The notes: generated by a model not told the origin, from the sequence alone. A DNA stretch of 64,000 nt from Streptomyces lavendulae subsp. lavendulae (GCF_002803845.1 NZ_CP024985.1:5963501-6027500); one strand, 5' to 3'; counted from the stretch's first letter, positions 1-8,487 are shown. Numbers and translations: made by a program.

Positions 1-11
1 GCGTCGCAGGG

Positions 12-593
12 TCACACCACCGCGCCGCGCCCCGGATCGTCGTCCTCGTCGTCGTCCTGGGACATCCGGGCCACCAGGGTGGCGAAGCCGCCCAGGAAGC
101 CGCCGATGCCCAGGGTGGTCAGCCACCAGGTCATGTCCCACTGCAGCAGCACCGCGAGCAGCAGCAGCACCGGCCCGCCCACCACCGCGAGCCACGCGAA
201 CTTCGCCGTCGTGTCCGCGGGCGGCAGCTCCGGCTCCGGGGGGACGAAGTGGCCCTCGTCGTCCTTCGGCTCCGCCGGAGTGTGGTCCCGCGGCCCCGGT
301 GCGGCGACGGCGCCGCCGAGGGCGCCCGTCCCCACGCCCGGAGCGAAGCTCACCGAGCTGCCGAGCGCCGGAGGCTCCGGCTCCGGCTCGGGGTCCGCCT
401 TCGGGTCCCGCTCCGCCACCGGAGGCACCGCCTTGACGTCCTCCTCCGGCAGCATCAGGTTCTCGATCGGCCGGAACGGCCTCGCCCCCGGCGGGTCCGG
501 CGGCTCCTGCCCGTACCCGGCGACGATCGCGGCCCACGCCGCTTCCTCGTCCAGCGGGGGGACACCCCCGGAGGACTCCTCGTGCTCAGCCAC
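12..593 (-). CDS. Hypothetical membrane protein with acidic, Pro-rich N-terminus
   Basis: A 193-residue protein I cannot assign to a named family. The first ~130 residues are acidic and rich in Pro and Glu (a run of alternating E and P near residue 70) and look disordered. Residues about 135-175 hold two hydrophobic segments (core LAVVGGPVLLLLAVLL and the TTLGIGGFLGGFATLV stretch). The C-terminus is a short cytoplasmic tail with a DDDEDDD run. The GTG at 593 is preferred because AGGGAGGGG lies about 14 nt upstream and it overlaps the stop of the hydrolase gene by 8 bp, which suggests coupling. An earlier in-frame start would bury the protein in the hydrolase gene. Function is unknown; it is probably cotranscribed with the hydrolase. 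Confidence 0.7.
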   Translation of the reverse strand: MAEHEESSGGVPPLDEEAAWAAIVAGYGQEPPDPPGARPFRPIENLMLPEEDVKAVPPVAERDPKADPEPEPEPPALGSSVSFAPGVGTGALGGAVAAPGPRDHTPAEPKDDEGHFVPPEPELPPADTTAKFAWLAVVGGPVLLLLAVLLQWDMTWWLTTLGIGGFLGGFATLVARMSQDDDEDDDPGRGAVV

Positions 594-1383
594 CGCTGGC
601 CGCCCCCTCCCTGCCGACGCTCTCCGCGAGCCGCCCGACGAACGCATAGCTGTCCGCGAAGATCCGCTCCGCATCGAAGTCCAACGTCGCGACGTGGTAG
701 CTCTGTTCCAGCAGGGTCTCGGTGACGTCCGTCGAGGAGATCCGCGACAGGATCCGCGCCGAGTCCACCGGCGGTACGACGTGGTCCTGCGGGCTGTGCA
801 GCAGCAGCACCGGCTGCGTCACCTGCGGCAGCTCGGCGTCCACCAGCCGGAAGAGCTTGCGCAGCGAGTCGGCGGCCCGGGTCGGGACCCGGTCGTAGCC
901 GACCTCCTCCGAGCCCGGCTTCGCGATGTCGCTGGCGATGCCCGGCGTCGACCGGATCACGTGCTTGACCACCGGAAGGGCGACGGCGAGCGGGTCGTGG
1001 ACCTTGTTCGCCGGGTTGACGAGGACGATCCCGCTGATCGAGTCCCCGTGCTTGGCGGCCAGCCGCAGGGTCAGCGCACCGCCCATGGACAGCCCGAAGA
1101 CGAAGACCTGCTCGCACCGGTCCAGCAGCTCCCGCAGCGCGCGGTCGACCTCGGCGTACCAGTCCTGCCAGCCGGTGAGCTGCATGTCCTGCCAGCGCGT
1201 ACCGTGTCCCGGCAGCAGCGGCAGGGAGACCGTCAGTCCGCGCGCGGCCAGGTAGTCGGCCCACGGGCGCAGGGACTGGGGGGAGCCGGTGAAACCGTGG
1301 CAGAGGAGGACGCCGACCTCTCCGCCCTCGTGGCGGAACGGCTCGGCTCCAGGGAGGACGGGCACCAGGGTCTCCTTGGTCAT
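586..1383 (-). CDS. Alpha/beta hydrolase, carboxylesterase / monoacylglycerol lipase-like
   Basis: A 265-residue serine hydrolase of the Est30/monoacylglycerol lipase type. Visible features are the oxyanion-hole segment LLCHGFTGSPQSLRPWA near residue 27, the nucleophile elbow GLSMGG (GxSxG), the acid in LLHSPQDHVVPP, and the catalytic His in SYHVATLDFD, in the correct order and spacing. There is no signal peptide, so the protein is probably cytoplasmic and acts on short- or medium-chain esters or acylglycerols. It is divergent from plsC, an acyltransferase of phospholipid synthesis, so a role in lipid turnover is plausible but inferred only from position. ATG at 1383. Confidence 0.85.
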   Translation of the reverse strand: MTKETLVPVLPGAEPFRHEGGEVGVLLCHGFTGSPQSLRPWADYLAARGLTVSLPLLPGHGTRWQDMQLTGWQDWYAEVDRALRELLDRCEQVFVFGLSMGGALTLRLAAKHGDSISGIVLVNPANKVHDPLAVALPVVKHVIRSTPGIASDIAKPGSEEVGYDRVPTRAADSLRKLFRLVDAELPQVTQPVLLLHSPQDHVVPPVDSARILSRISSTDVTETLLEQSYHVATLDFDAERIFADSYAFVGRLAESVGREGAASGG

Positions 1384-1517
1384 GAGGGGTTGGCGGGTGC
1401 GTTGCTCTGTGTGACTTCACCGTACGCGACCGGGGTGGTACCGACCAGGGTCGTCGGGCCGCTCCCGGCGGAGCCAGGGGTTAAGGTCTGTTCGACAGAC
1501 ACAGGAAGGCTTTCGAG

Positions 1518-2246
1518 TTGATCTACGGCGCAATGAAGTTCTCCATCGGCGGGTCCCTGAAGCTCGCCTTCAGGCCGTGGGTGGAGGGCCTCGAAAACAT
1601 TCCCGCGGAGGGGCCGGCGATCCTCGCGAGCAACCACCTGTCCTTCTCCGACTCCTTCTTCCTGCCCGCGGTGCTGGACCGGAAGGTGACCTTCATCGCG
1701 AAGGCGGAGTACTTCACCTCCCCGGGGGTCAAGGGCAAGCTGACGGCGGCCTTCTTCAAGGGCGTCGGCCAGCTCCCGGTGGACCGCTCCGGCGCGCGCG
1801 GTGCGGGCGAGGCCGCCATCAAGAGCGGCATCGAGGTCATCGAGCGCGGGGAGCTGTTCGGTATCTACCCCGAGGGGACCCGTTCACCCGACGGCCGCCT
1901 CTACCGGGGCAAGCCCGGCGGTCTGGCCCGGGTGGCGCTCGCCACCGGCGCCCCCGTGATCCCGGTCGCGATGATCGACACCGAGAAGATCCAGCCGCCC
2001 GGCAAGGTCGTCCCGAAGCTGATGCGCCCGGGCATCCGGATCGGCAAGCCGCTGGACTTCAGCCGCTACCAGGGGATGGACGGGGACCGCTTCATCCTCC
2101 GCTCGGTGACCGACGAGGTCATGTACGAGATCATGAAGCTTTCCGGCCAGGAGTACGTGGACATCTACGCCACCGCCGCCAAGCGCCAGATCGCCGACGC
2201 GGAGAAGGCCGCCAAGGCCGAGAAGGGCGACAAGGCCGGGCAGTAG
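1518..2246 (+). CDS. plsC: 1-acyl-sn-glycerol-3-phosphate acyltransferase (PlsC family)
   Basis: A 242-residue acyltransferase of phosphatidic acid synthesis, transferring an acyl chain to lysophosphatidic acid at the membrane. It carries the family's NHxxxxD motif (NHLSFSD, about residue 40) and the glycerol-phosphate-binding GxYPEGTR motif (GIYPEGTRSPDG). A TTG start at 1518 is chosen because AGGAAGG lies 8 nt upstream; the ATG at 1533 lacks such a site. The Lys/Ala-rich C-terminus (EKAAKAEKGDKAG) is a common actinobacterial tail. macS begins 36 bp downstream on the same strand, so cotranscription is likely. Confidence 0.9.
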   Translation: MIYGAMKFSIGGSLKLAFRPWVEGLENIPAEGPAILASNHLSFSDSFFLPAVLDRKVTFIAKAEYFTSPGVKGKLTAAFFKGVGQLPVDRSGARGAGEAAIKSGIEVIERGELFGIYPEGTRSPDGRLYRGKPGGLARVALATGAPVIPVAMIDTEKIQPPGKVVPKLMRPGIRIGKPLDFSRYQGMDGDRFILRSVTDEVMYEIMKLSGQEYVDIYATAAKRQIADAEKAAKAEKGDKAGQ

Positions 2247-2282
2247 GAAGGACGGGCGGGCGGCGGTGCCGCCCGCACGGGG

Positions 2283-3503
2283 GTGGGGGAGATGGCGAAG
2301 CGCGAGCGCGTCGTGCGCATGTCGGTCGAGCAGCCGCTGTGGCGGGCCCTGACGGCCTACCGGCTGCTCACCATGGTCTACGCGGTGCTGCTGTTCGCCT
2401 CCGCGTACCGGAAGTTCGACCAGCCCTGGACAGCGGCCGGCTACCTCGCCGTCCTCGCCGTCTGGACCCTGGCCACCTGGCGCAAGGTGGCCGGCGCCGC
2501 GTCCTGCACCCGCCGGTTCCTCGTCGCCGACCTCACCGTCGCCCTGGTGGGCATCCTGCTCACCCCGCTCGCCGACACCCACGCCCGGATCGCGGCGGGC
2601 GGCCCGACCCTCCCCAGCATCTGGACGGCCGGTGCGGTCCTCGCCTTCTCCCTCAAGGGCGGCTGGCGCTGGGCCGGGGTCGCCTCCACCTTCGTGGCCG
2701 TCGCCAACATCGTCATCCACGGCGGCGACCCCACCCGGGACACCCTGCACAACGTCCTGCTGGTCTGGGTGGCCTCCATAGCCCTCGGCTACGTCATCGA
2801 GGTCGCCCGCGCCAGCGAGGCGACCCTCGCCCGCGCCCTGGAGATCGAGGCCGCCACCCGCGAGCGCGAACGCCTCGCCCGCGACATCCACGACGGGGTC
2901 CTCCAGGTCCTCGCCATGGTCCAGCGGCGCGGCACCGAGCTGGGCGGTGAGGCGGCCGAGCTCGGCCGGATGGCGGGCGAGCAGGAGGTGGCGCTGCGCA
3001 CCCTGGTCTCCAGCGGGCTGGTGCACCCCTCGCGGGTCTCGCGCGACGAGTCGCTGGGCGCGCTGGTGGACACGTACGAGGTGGAGGAGCCCGGCTCCGA
3101 CGAGGGCGAGCTGGACCTGCGCTCCCTGCTCGCCCCGCGCGCCGGCTCCCGGGTCAGCTTCGCCGAGCCGGGCGCCCCGGTGCCGCTGCCGGTGCCCGCC
3201 GCGCGGGAGCTGGCCGCGGCGGTCGGGGCGGCCCTGGACAACGTCCGCAAGCACGCCGGTGAGGGCGCCCGCGCCTGGATCCTGGTCGAGGACTGGGGGG
3301 ACGAGGTGATCGTGACCGTCCGGGACGACGGTCCGGGCATCCCGGCCGGCCGGCTCGACCAGGCGGCCGGCGAGGGGCGGATGGGCGTGGCCCTGTCCAT
3401 CCGCGGACGGCTGCGCGACCTCGGCGGCAGCGCCGAGCTGGTGTCCGTCCCCGGACAGGGCACCGAAGTGGAACTGAAAGTACCGAGGGGGACCACCCAG
3501 TGA
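2283..3503 (+). CDS. macS: MacS-family membrane sensor histidine kinase
   Basis: A 406-residue histidine kinase with an N-terminal membrane domain (about five or six hydrophobic segments between residues 20 and 165), a HisKA_3-type dimerisation domain with the phospho-acceptor His in RERLARDIHDGVLQVL (about residue 203), and a C-terminal HATPase (N box in ALDNVRKHA, G box in VRDDGPGIPAGR). It matches the actinobacterial MacS family by N-terminus (MAKRERVVRMSVEQPLWRAL) and layout. Either GTG 2283 or ATG 2292 could be the start. The stop overlaps the macR start by 4 bp. In S. coelicolor the MacRS pair is reported to influence antibiotic production and lipoprotein or membrane gene expression; that is family knowledge, not seen here. 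Confidence 0.88.
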   Translation: MGEMAKRERVVRMSVEQPLWRALTAYRLLTMVYAVLLFASAYRKFDQPWTAAGYLAVLAVWTLATWRKVAGAASCTRRFLVADLTVALVGILLTPLADTHARIAAGGPTLPSIWTAGAVLAFSLKGGWRWAGVASTFVAVANIVIHGGDPTRDTLHNVLLVWVASIALGYVIEVARASEATLARALEIEAATRERERLARDIHDGVLQVLAMVQRRGTELGGEAAELGRMAGEQEVALRTLVSSGLVHPSRVSRDESLGALVDTYEVEEPGSDEGELDLRSLLAPRAGSRVSFAEPGAPVPLPVPAARELAAAVGAALDNVRKHAGEGARAWILVEDWGDEVIVTVRDDGPGIPAGRLDQAAGEGRMGVALSIRGRLRDLGGSAELVSVPGQGTEVELKVPRGTTQ

Positions 3504-4186
3504 CCGAGCCGAACGACCTCCACGAGATCAAGGTGATGGTCGTCGACGACCATCCGATGTGGCGGGACGCGGTCGCCCGCGACCTGTCCGCCGCCGGGTT
3601 CGACGTCGTGGCCACCGCCGGGGACGGACCGGAGGCCGTGCGCCGGGCCCGCGCCGCCGTCCCGCGGGTGCTGGTCCTCGACCTCAACCTGCCGGGCATG
3701 CCGGGCGTACAGGTCTGCAAGGAGCTCGTCGGCGCCGATCCCGCGCTGCGCGTGCTCGTCCTGTCGGCCAGCGGGGAGCACGCGGACGTGCTGGAGGCGG
3801 TCAAGTCCGGGGCCACCGGCTACCTGCTGAAGTCCGCCGGGGCGCAGGAGCTGATCGACGCCGTGCGCCGCACCGCGGCCGGCGACCCGGTGTTCACGCC
3901 GGGCCTCGCGGGCCTGGTCCTCGGCGAGTACCGGCGCCTGGCCACCGTCCCGGCGCCCGCCGCCGCCGACGAGCCCAAGGCCCCGCAGCTGACCGACCGG
4001 GAGACCGAGGTGCTGCGGCTGGTGGCCAAGGGGCTCTCGTACAAGCAGATCGCGGAGCGGCTGGTGATCTCCCACCGCACGGTGCAGAACCACGTGCAGA
4101 ACACCCTGGGCAAGCTCCAGCTGCACAACCGGGTGGAGCTCGTCCGGTACGCGATCGAGCGCGGGCTCGACGACGCCGACGCGTAA
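3500..4186 (+). CDS. macR: MacR response regulator, NarL/LuxR family
   Basis: A 228-residue response regulator. The receiver domain shows the acidic pocket VMVVDDHP, the phosphorylated Asp in LVLDLNLPG (about residue 54) and the conserved Lys in YLLKSAG. The C-terminal LuxR-type helix-turn-helix starts at LTDRETEVLRLVAKGLSYKQ and includes the recognition helix around ISHRTVQNHV. The GTG start overlaps the macS stop (GTGA), so kinase and regulator are translationally coupled and form a cognate pair. Confidence 0.92.
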   Translation: MTEPNDLHEIKVMVVDDHPMWRDAVARDLSAAGFDVVATAGDGPEAVRRARAAVPRVLVLDLNLPGMPGVQVCKELVGADPALRVLVLSASGEHADVLEAVKSGATGYLLKSAGAQELIDAVRRTAAGDPVFTPGLAGLVLGEYRRLATVPAPAAADEPKAPQLTDRETEVLRLVAKGLSYKQIAERLVISHRTVQNHVQNTLGKLQLHNRVELVRYAIERGLDDADA

Positions 4187-4278
4187 CGGGTGACACGGGC
4201 CGTGCGTACTTCCCCGTTCGAGTGAACACGCGTACGCAACGCCCCGTGATTCCCCCGGAATTGCCCTCTCCGGGACCC

Positions 4279-4306
4279 TTGCTGTGACCTGAGTCACCAC
4301 TAGCGT
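4279..4306 (+). promoter_or_regulatory. pfkA promoter with Crp-like dyad
   Basis: TTGCTG at 4279-4284 and TAGCGT at 4301-4306 form a plausible -35/-10 pair with a 16-bp spacer. Inside the spacer lies TGTGA-N6-TCACC (4283-4298), one base off the classical Crp consensus and containing GTGAC/GTCAC inverted arms. A site here would sterically affect RNA polymerase at the phosphofructokinase promoter. The regulator is inferred from the motif only. Confidence 0.5.
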
Positions 4307-4331
4307 GACCGTCATGGCGAAGGGAGATTCC

Positions 4332-5363
4332 ATGAAGGTCGGAGTGCTCACGGGCGGCGGCGACTGCCCCGGGCTCAACGCGGTGATCAGGGCCGTCGTC
4401 CGCAAGGGCACGCAGGAGTACGGATACGGGTTCGTCGGCTTCAAGGACGGCTGGCGGGGACCGGTCGAGGGGGACGCCGTCCCGCTCGGCATCCCCGCCG
4501 TCCGCGGGATCCTGCCCCGCGGCGGCACCATCCTCGGCTCCTCGCGCACCAACCCGTTCAAGACGGAGAACGGCGTCCGGGACATCAAGGAGAACCTCGC
4601 CAAGTCCGAGGTCGACGCGCTCGTCGCGATCGGCGGCGAGGACACCCTGGGCGTGGCCGCCCGCCTCTACGAGGAGTACGGCATCCCCTGCGTGGGCGTG
4701 CCCAAGACCATCGACAACGACCTCTCGGCCACCGACTACACCTTCGGCTTCGACACGGCCGTCGGCATCGCGACCGAGGCCATCGACCGCCTGCACACCA
4801 CCGCCGAGTCCCACATGCGGGTCCTCGTCGTCGAGGTGATGGGGCGGCACGCCGGCTGGATCGCCCTGCACTCGGGCCTGGCGGGCGGCGCCAACGTCAT
4901 CCTCATCCCCGAGCAGCGCTTCGACGTGGACCAGGTCTGCTCCTGGGTGACCTCCCGCTTCAAGGCGAGCTACGCGCCGATCGTGGTGGTCGCGGAGGGC
5001 GCCATGCCCAAGGACGGGGACCTGGTCCTCAAGGACGCCGTCTCCCGGGACTCCTTCGGGCACGTCCGGCTGTCGGGCGTGGGCGAGTGGCTGGCCAAGG
5101 AGATCGAGTCGCGCACCGGCAAGGAGGCCCGTACGACGGTCCTCGGGCACATCCAGCGCGGCGGCACCCCGAGCGCCTTCGACCGCTGGCTGGCCACCCG
5201 CTTCGGGCTGCACGCGATCGACGCGGTGCGCGACGGGGACTTCGGCAAGATGGTCGCGCTGAAGGGGACGGACATCGTCCGCGTGCCGATCGCGGAGGCC
5301 ACCGCGAAGCTCAAGACGGTCGACCCCGCGCTGTACGAGGAGGTCGGGGTCTTCTTCGGCTGA
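4332..5363 (+). CDS. pfkA: 6-phosphofructokinase, PfkA family with PPi-type signature residues
   Basis: A 343-residue phosphofructokinase that phosphorylates fructose 6-phosphate in glycolysis. It has the N-terminal GGDCPGLNAVIR loop, the catalytic PKTIDND motif, and the MGRHAGWIA and GHIQRGGTPSAFDR substrate-binding segments. Start: ATG 4332 with AGGGAGA 5 nt upstream; upstream in-frame starts lack such spacing. The phosphoryl-donor loop reads GGEDT and the catalytic motif PKTIDND. Asp at the position of E. coli Gly104 and Lys at Gly124 are the pair usually seen in pyrophosphate-dependent enzymes, so the donor (ATP or PPi) is not safe to assume. Streptomycetes have several pfkA paralogues; this one corresponds by position to S. 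coelicolor SCO2119. Confidence 0.9.
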   Translation: MKVGVLTGGGDCPGLNAVIRAVVRKGTQEYGYGFVGFKDGWRGPVEGDAVPLGIPAVRGILPRGGTILGSSRTNPFKTENGVRDIKENLAKSEVDALVAIGGEDTLGVAARLYEEYGIPCVGVPKTIDNDLSATDYTFGFDTAVGIATEAIDRLHTTAESHMRVLVVEVMGRHAGWIALHSGLAGGANVILIPEQRFDVDQVCSWVTSRFKASYAPIVVVAEGAMPKDGDLVLKDAVSRDSFGHVRLSGVGEWLAKEIESRTGKEARTTVLGHIQRGGTPSAFDRWLATRFGLHAIDAVRDGDFGKMVALKGTDIVRVPIAEATAKLKTVDPALYEEVGVFFG

Positions 5364-5391
5364 GGGCTGCCGAGCCTTCGGACAGCGCCGG

Positions 5392-5425
5392 ACCATGGGT
5401 CGTATCGTGACGAACGACCCATGGT
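5392..5425. repeat. 12-bp inverted repeat between pfkA and the dehydrogenase gene
   Basis: Perfect 12-bp arms (ACCATGGGTCGT at 5392-5403 and its complement at 5414-5425) separated by 10 nt. It lies 29 bp after the pfkA stop and ends 28 bp before the GTG start of the next gene. It could be a terminator hairpin or a regulator operator. The CCATGG-containing arms are less GC-rich than typical terminators here. Confidence 0.6.
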
Positions 5426-5453
5426 TCGACGTATTCGACGTACGGGAGCGCGC

Positions 5454-6449
5454 GTGGAGATCCTGGCCTTCGGAGTGACCGCCGACGAGAAGCCGCTCCT
5501 GGAGCGGGCCTTCGCCGGAGAGCACGAGGTCCGCTGTCTCGACGTCTTCCTGAGCGAGGACACCGCGCCCATCGCCGCCGGCTACGAGATCGTCTCCTCC
5601 AGCGTCAACGCGGACCTCGGCGCCAGGGTCCTGAACACGCTGTCCGCCGGCGGGACGAAGATGATCGCCCAGAGGTCGACCGGCTTCAACAACATCGACC
5701 TGGACGTGGCCCGCAGGCTCAACATGACCGTCGGCCGCGTCTCGTACTACTCGCCCTACGCCGTGGCCGAGTTCGCCTGGACCCTGGCGATGGCCGTCAA
5801 CCGCAAGGTCGTCCGGGCCGCCATCCGCACCCGCGACTTCGACTTCCGGCTGAACGGGCTGATGGGCCGCGACTTCCACGGCCGCACGGCGGGCATCCTC
5901 GGCACCGGCAAGATCGGCGAGGCCTTCGCCCGGATCGCCCACGGCTTCGGCATGGGCCTCCTGGGCTGGGACCTCGCCCCGAACCCGGCCTGCCTGGAGC
6001 TGGGCATGACCTACGTGGACAAGGAGGAGCTCCTCGCCCGGTCCGACCTGATCAGCCTGCACGTGCCCCTGCTGGAGTCCACCCACCACCTGATCGACGC
6101 GGCCGCCCTGAAGGCCATGCGCGACGACGCGATCCTCGTGAACTCCAGCCGGGGAGGCCTGATCGACACCGCCGCCCTGGTCGACGAGCTCCGGGCGGGC
6201 CGCTTCACCGGCATCGGCCTCGACGTGTACGAGGCGGAGGCCGGGGTGTTCTTCCTCGACAAGTCCCTCGAAGCCGTCGAGGACGACACCCTGGCCCGGC
6301 TGGTCACCTTCCCGCACGTCGTGATGACCAGCCACCAGGCCTACTACACGGCCGACGCCGTCGGGCAGATCATCGAGACCACCGTCCGCAACGTCGCCGA
6401 CTACCTGGCCGGCCGCCGCTCCGAGAACACCCTGGTGCCCTCCCCCTGA
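5454..6449 (+). CDS. D-2-hydroxyacid dehydrogenase (D-lactate dehydrogenase-like)
   Basis: A 331-residue NAD-dependent dehydrogenase of the D-isomer-specific family. It shows the Rossmann motif GTGKIGEAFA (about residue 150), the LHVPLLESTHHLI segment, NSSRGGLIDTAAL with the substrate-binding Arg, the acidic residue in GLDVYEAEAG, and the catalytic His in TSHQAYYT. The combination resembles fermentative D-lactate dehydrogenases (LdhA). GTG 5454 has ACGGGAG 5 nt upstream; the ATG at 5421 lies inside an inverted repeat and has no ribosome-binding site. It follows pfkA, so a link to glycolytic overflow is plausible. Confidence 0.85.
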   Translation: MEILAFGVTADEKPLLERAFAGEHEVRCLDVFLSEDTAPIAAGYEIVSSSVNADLGARVLNTLSAGGTKMIAQRSTGFNNIDLDVARRLNMTVGRVSYYSPYAVAEFAWTLAMAVNRKVVRAAIRTRDFDFRLNGLMGRDFHGRTAGILGTGKIGEAFARIAHGFGMGLLGWDLAPNPACLELGMTYVDKEELLARSDLISLHVPLLESTHHLIDAAALKAMRDDAILVNSSRGGLIDTAALVDELRAGRFTGIGLDVYEAEAGVFFLDKSLEAVEDDTLARLVTFPHVVMTSHQAYYTADAVGQIIETTVRNVADYLAGRRSENTLVPSP

Positions 6450-6459
6450 CCGGGCCCGG

Positions 6460-8388
6460 CTAGGCCGGGGCCATGACCCCCGTCAGCAGTTCCCGGACCA
6501 GGTCCGCGCCGCGCAGGGTGAGCACCGACTCCGGGTGGAACTGCACGCCCGCGACCCCGCCCGCGGCCGACCGCAGGGCGTGCACCTCGCCGGTCCCCGG
6601 GTCCCGGGCGACCTCGACGCCCTCGGCGGCCAGGCGTGCGGCCAGCCCGTCGGAGCAGTGCGCGGTGTACGTGTTGTAGAAGCCCACCACCTCCTCGGCC
6701 CCGAACAGGGAGATCCGCGTCTGCGCCCCCTGCGCCGGCTCCGCCTTGCGGACCAGCGGCAGCCCGAGTTCGGCGGCCAGCAGCTCGTGGCCCAGGCAGA
6801 CGCCCAGGATCCCGCCCCGGTGCGAGGCCAGCAGCTCCCCGGCCAGGGAACGCAGCATCCGCATCTTCGGGTCGCCGGACTCCGCCGGGTTGCCCGGACC
6901 CGGGCCGAGGACGATCGGGCCCTCCCAGGCCAGGGCCGCCGCCCGCAGACCGGGGTCGTCGTAGCGGCGTACGGTCACCTCCAGCCCGGTGACCCGCAGC
7001 AGGTGGGCCAGCATCGCGGTGAAGGTGTCCTCCCCGTCGATCACCAGCGCGTGGCCGGTCAGCGACGCGGGCTGCTCCTGCATCCGCAGCCAGAACGGCG
7101 CGAGATCGGCCCGCCGGGCCGCCAGCGCGGCCTGGACCCGGGGGTCGTCGGCCAGCCGGACCCCCTCGAAGGCCGGACGCGGCGCGGCCTCCCGCACCCC
7201 GAGCGCCGCCAGCACCCCGGCGGCCTTGGCGTGGGTCTCCGCCACCTCGCCGTGCGGGTCGGAGTGGCGCACCAGGGTCGCGCCGACCGGCACCCGCAGG
7301 GTCCCGTCCGGGGCGATGTCGGCGGTGCGGATCAGGATGGGGGAGTCCAGGGTCTGGCCACCGGCGGGGTCCAGGCCCAGGAGGGCCAGCGCGCCCGCGT
7401 AGTAGCCGCGGCCGCCGCTCTCGTAGCGCTCGATCACCCGGCAGGCGTTCTGCACGGGCGAGCCCGTCACGGTCGCCGCGAACATGGTCTCCCGCAGCAC
7501 CTCCCGGACGTCCAGCGAGGAGCGTCCGCGCAGCTCGTACTCGGTGTGCGCGAGGTGGGACATCTCCTTCAGCCGCGGTCCGACGACGGCCCCGCCCATG
7601 TCGCCGACGGTGCACATCATCTTGAGCTCCTCGTCGACCACCATCGACAGCTCCTCGGTCTCCTTGCGGTCCCCGAGGAAGGCGAGGAGCGACTCGGCGG
7701 TCGGGCCCCCGGCGGGATAGCGGTAGGTGCCGCTGATCGGGTTCATCACGACCGTGCGGCCGGACATCCGCACGTGCACCTCCGGGCTCGCCCCGACCAG
7801 GGTCCGCTCCCCGGTGTGCACGACGTACGTCCAGTACGCGCCCCGCTCGCCCTCCAGCAGCCGCCGGAACAGGGCGAGCGCGTCGGCCCGGCCGAAACCG
7901 TCGATCCGGCCCCCGTAGGTCCGCCGGATCACGAAGTTCGCGCCCTCGCCGCGCCCGATCTCGTCGCGGATCACGCGCTCGACGGTGGCCGCGTAGTCCT
8001 CGTCGGTGACGTCGAAGCCGCCGTCCTCGACCCGCACGGCGTGGCCGGGCAGCGCCTCCAGCGCCGCCGCGAGGGGGATCTCGTAGGCCTCCTCGGCGGT
8101 CAGCACGCTCAGCGGGGTGCCGTCGTCGCGCACGTCGAAGCCGCGCTCGCGGATCTGCCGGAAGGGCACCAGGGCGAGGGTGGGCAGCTCCCGGACCGGC
8201 AGGTCGGCCAGCCGCGCGGCCTCGTGCACCGGCCCGATCAGCACCTCGACGGTGTCGTGGGCGCGGCCCGGGGTGCGTCGGCGGAGCAGGGCGAACGGCG
8301 GGCAGGACTCGTCGAGGAGCCGACTCGGGTCGAAGGGGCCATCCTGGGAGCGGGGGGCCCGGAGCGGTGAATCCTGGGACTGGGGCAT
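6460..8388 (-). CDS. trpEG: Anthranilate synthase, fused TrpE-TrpG
   Basis: A 642-residue fusion that converts chorismate plus glutamine to anthranilate, the first committed step to tryptophan or anthranilate-derived products. The N-terminal two-thirds is the chorismate-utilising component I (GSPVQNACRVIERYE and GATLVRHSDPHGEVAETHAK near the active site). The last ~190 residues are a class I glutamine amidotransferase with the nucleophile in GVCLGHELLA and the His/Glu pair in FHPESVLT. Such fusions occur in Streptomyces both as housekeeping enzymes and in secondary pathways (PhzE type). The trp leader peptide and attenuator immediately upstream argue for primary tryptophan supply. It diverges from the DAHP synthase gene. 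Confidence 0.92.
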   Translation of the reverse strand: MPQSQDSPLRAPRSQDGPFDPSRLLDESCPPFALLRRRTPGRAHDTVEVLIGPVHEAARLADLPVRELPTLALVPFRQIRERGFDVRDDGTPLSVLTAEEAYEIPLAAALEALPGHAVRVEDGGFDVTDEDYAATVERVIRDEIGRGEGANFVIRRTYGGRIDGFGRADALALFRRLLEGERGAYWTYVVHTGERTLVGASPEVHVRMSGRTVVMNPISGTYRYPAGGPTAESLLAFLGDRKETEELSMVVDEELKMMCTVGDMGGAVVGPRLKEMSHLAHTEYELRGRSSLDVREVLRETMFAATVTGSPVQNACRVIERYESGGRGYYAGALALLGLDPAGGQTLDSPILIRTADIAPDGTLRVPVGATLVRHSDPHGEVAETHAKAAGVLAALGVREAAPRPAFEGVRLADDPRVQAALAARRADLAPFWLRMQEQPASLTGHALVIDGEDTFTAMLAHLLRVTGLEVTVRRYDDPGLRAAALAWEGPIVLGPGPGNPAESGDPKMRMLRSLAGELLASHRGGILGVCLGHELLAAELGLPLVRKAEPAQGAQTRISLFGAEEVVGFYNTYTAHCSDGLAARLAAEGVEVARDPGTGEVHALRSAAGGVAGVQFHPESVLTLRGADLVRELLTGVMAPA

Positions 8389-8449
8389 GGTGTGGGCGTC
8401 CTTCCGGTGGATCTTGTCGGAGGGAGGGACGACCCGTCGCGCGAACGCG

Positions 8450-8475
8450 GAAGGCCGCCCCTCGGGGCGGCCTTC
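8450..8475 (-). terminator. trp attenuator hairpin
   Basis: Perfect 12-bp inverted repeat (GAAGGCCGCCCC and its complement) with a 2-nt loop, lying 12 nt after the stop of the Trp-rich leader ORF and about 60 nt before the anthranilate synthase start. In an attenuation model this is the terminator that forms when the leader is translated without stalling. Confidence 0.8.
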
Positions 8476-8487
8476 GCGTCGCTCGTG

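Noticed and set aside
2283..2294. Single definitive start for macS
   Set aside because: GTG 2283 and ATG 2292 both fit and neither has a well-spaced ribosome-binding site, so I kept the longer frame and do not claim a decision.
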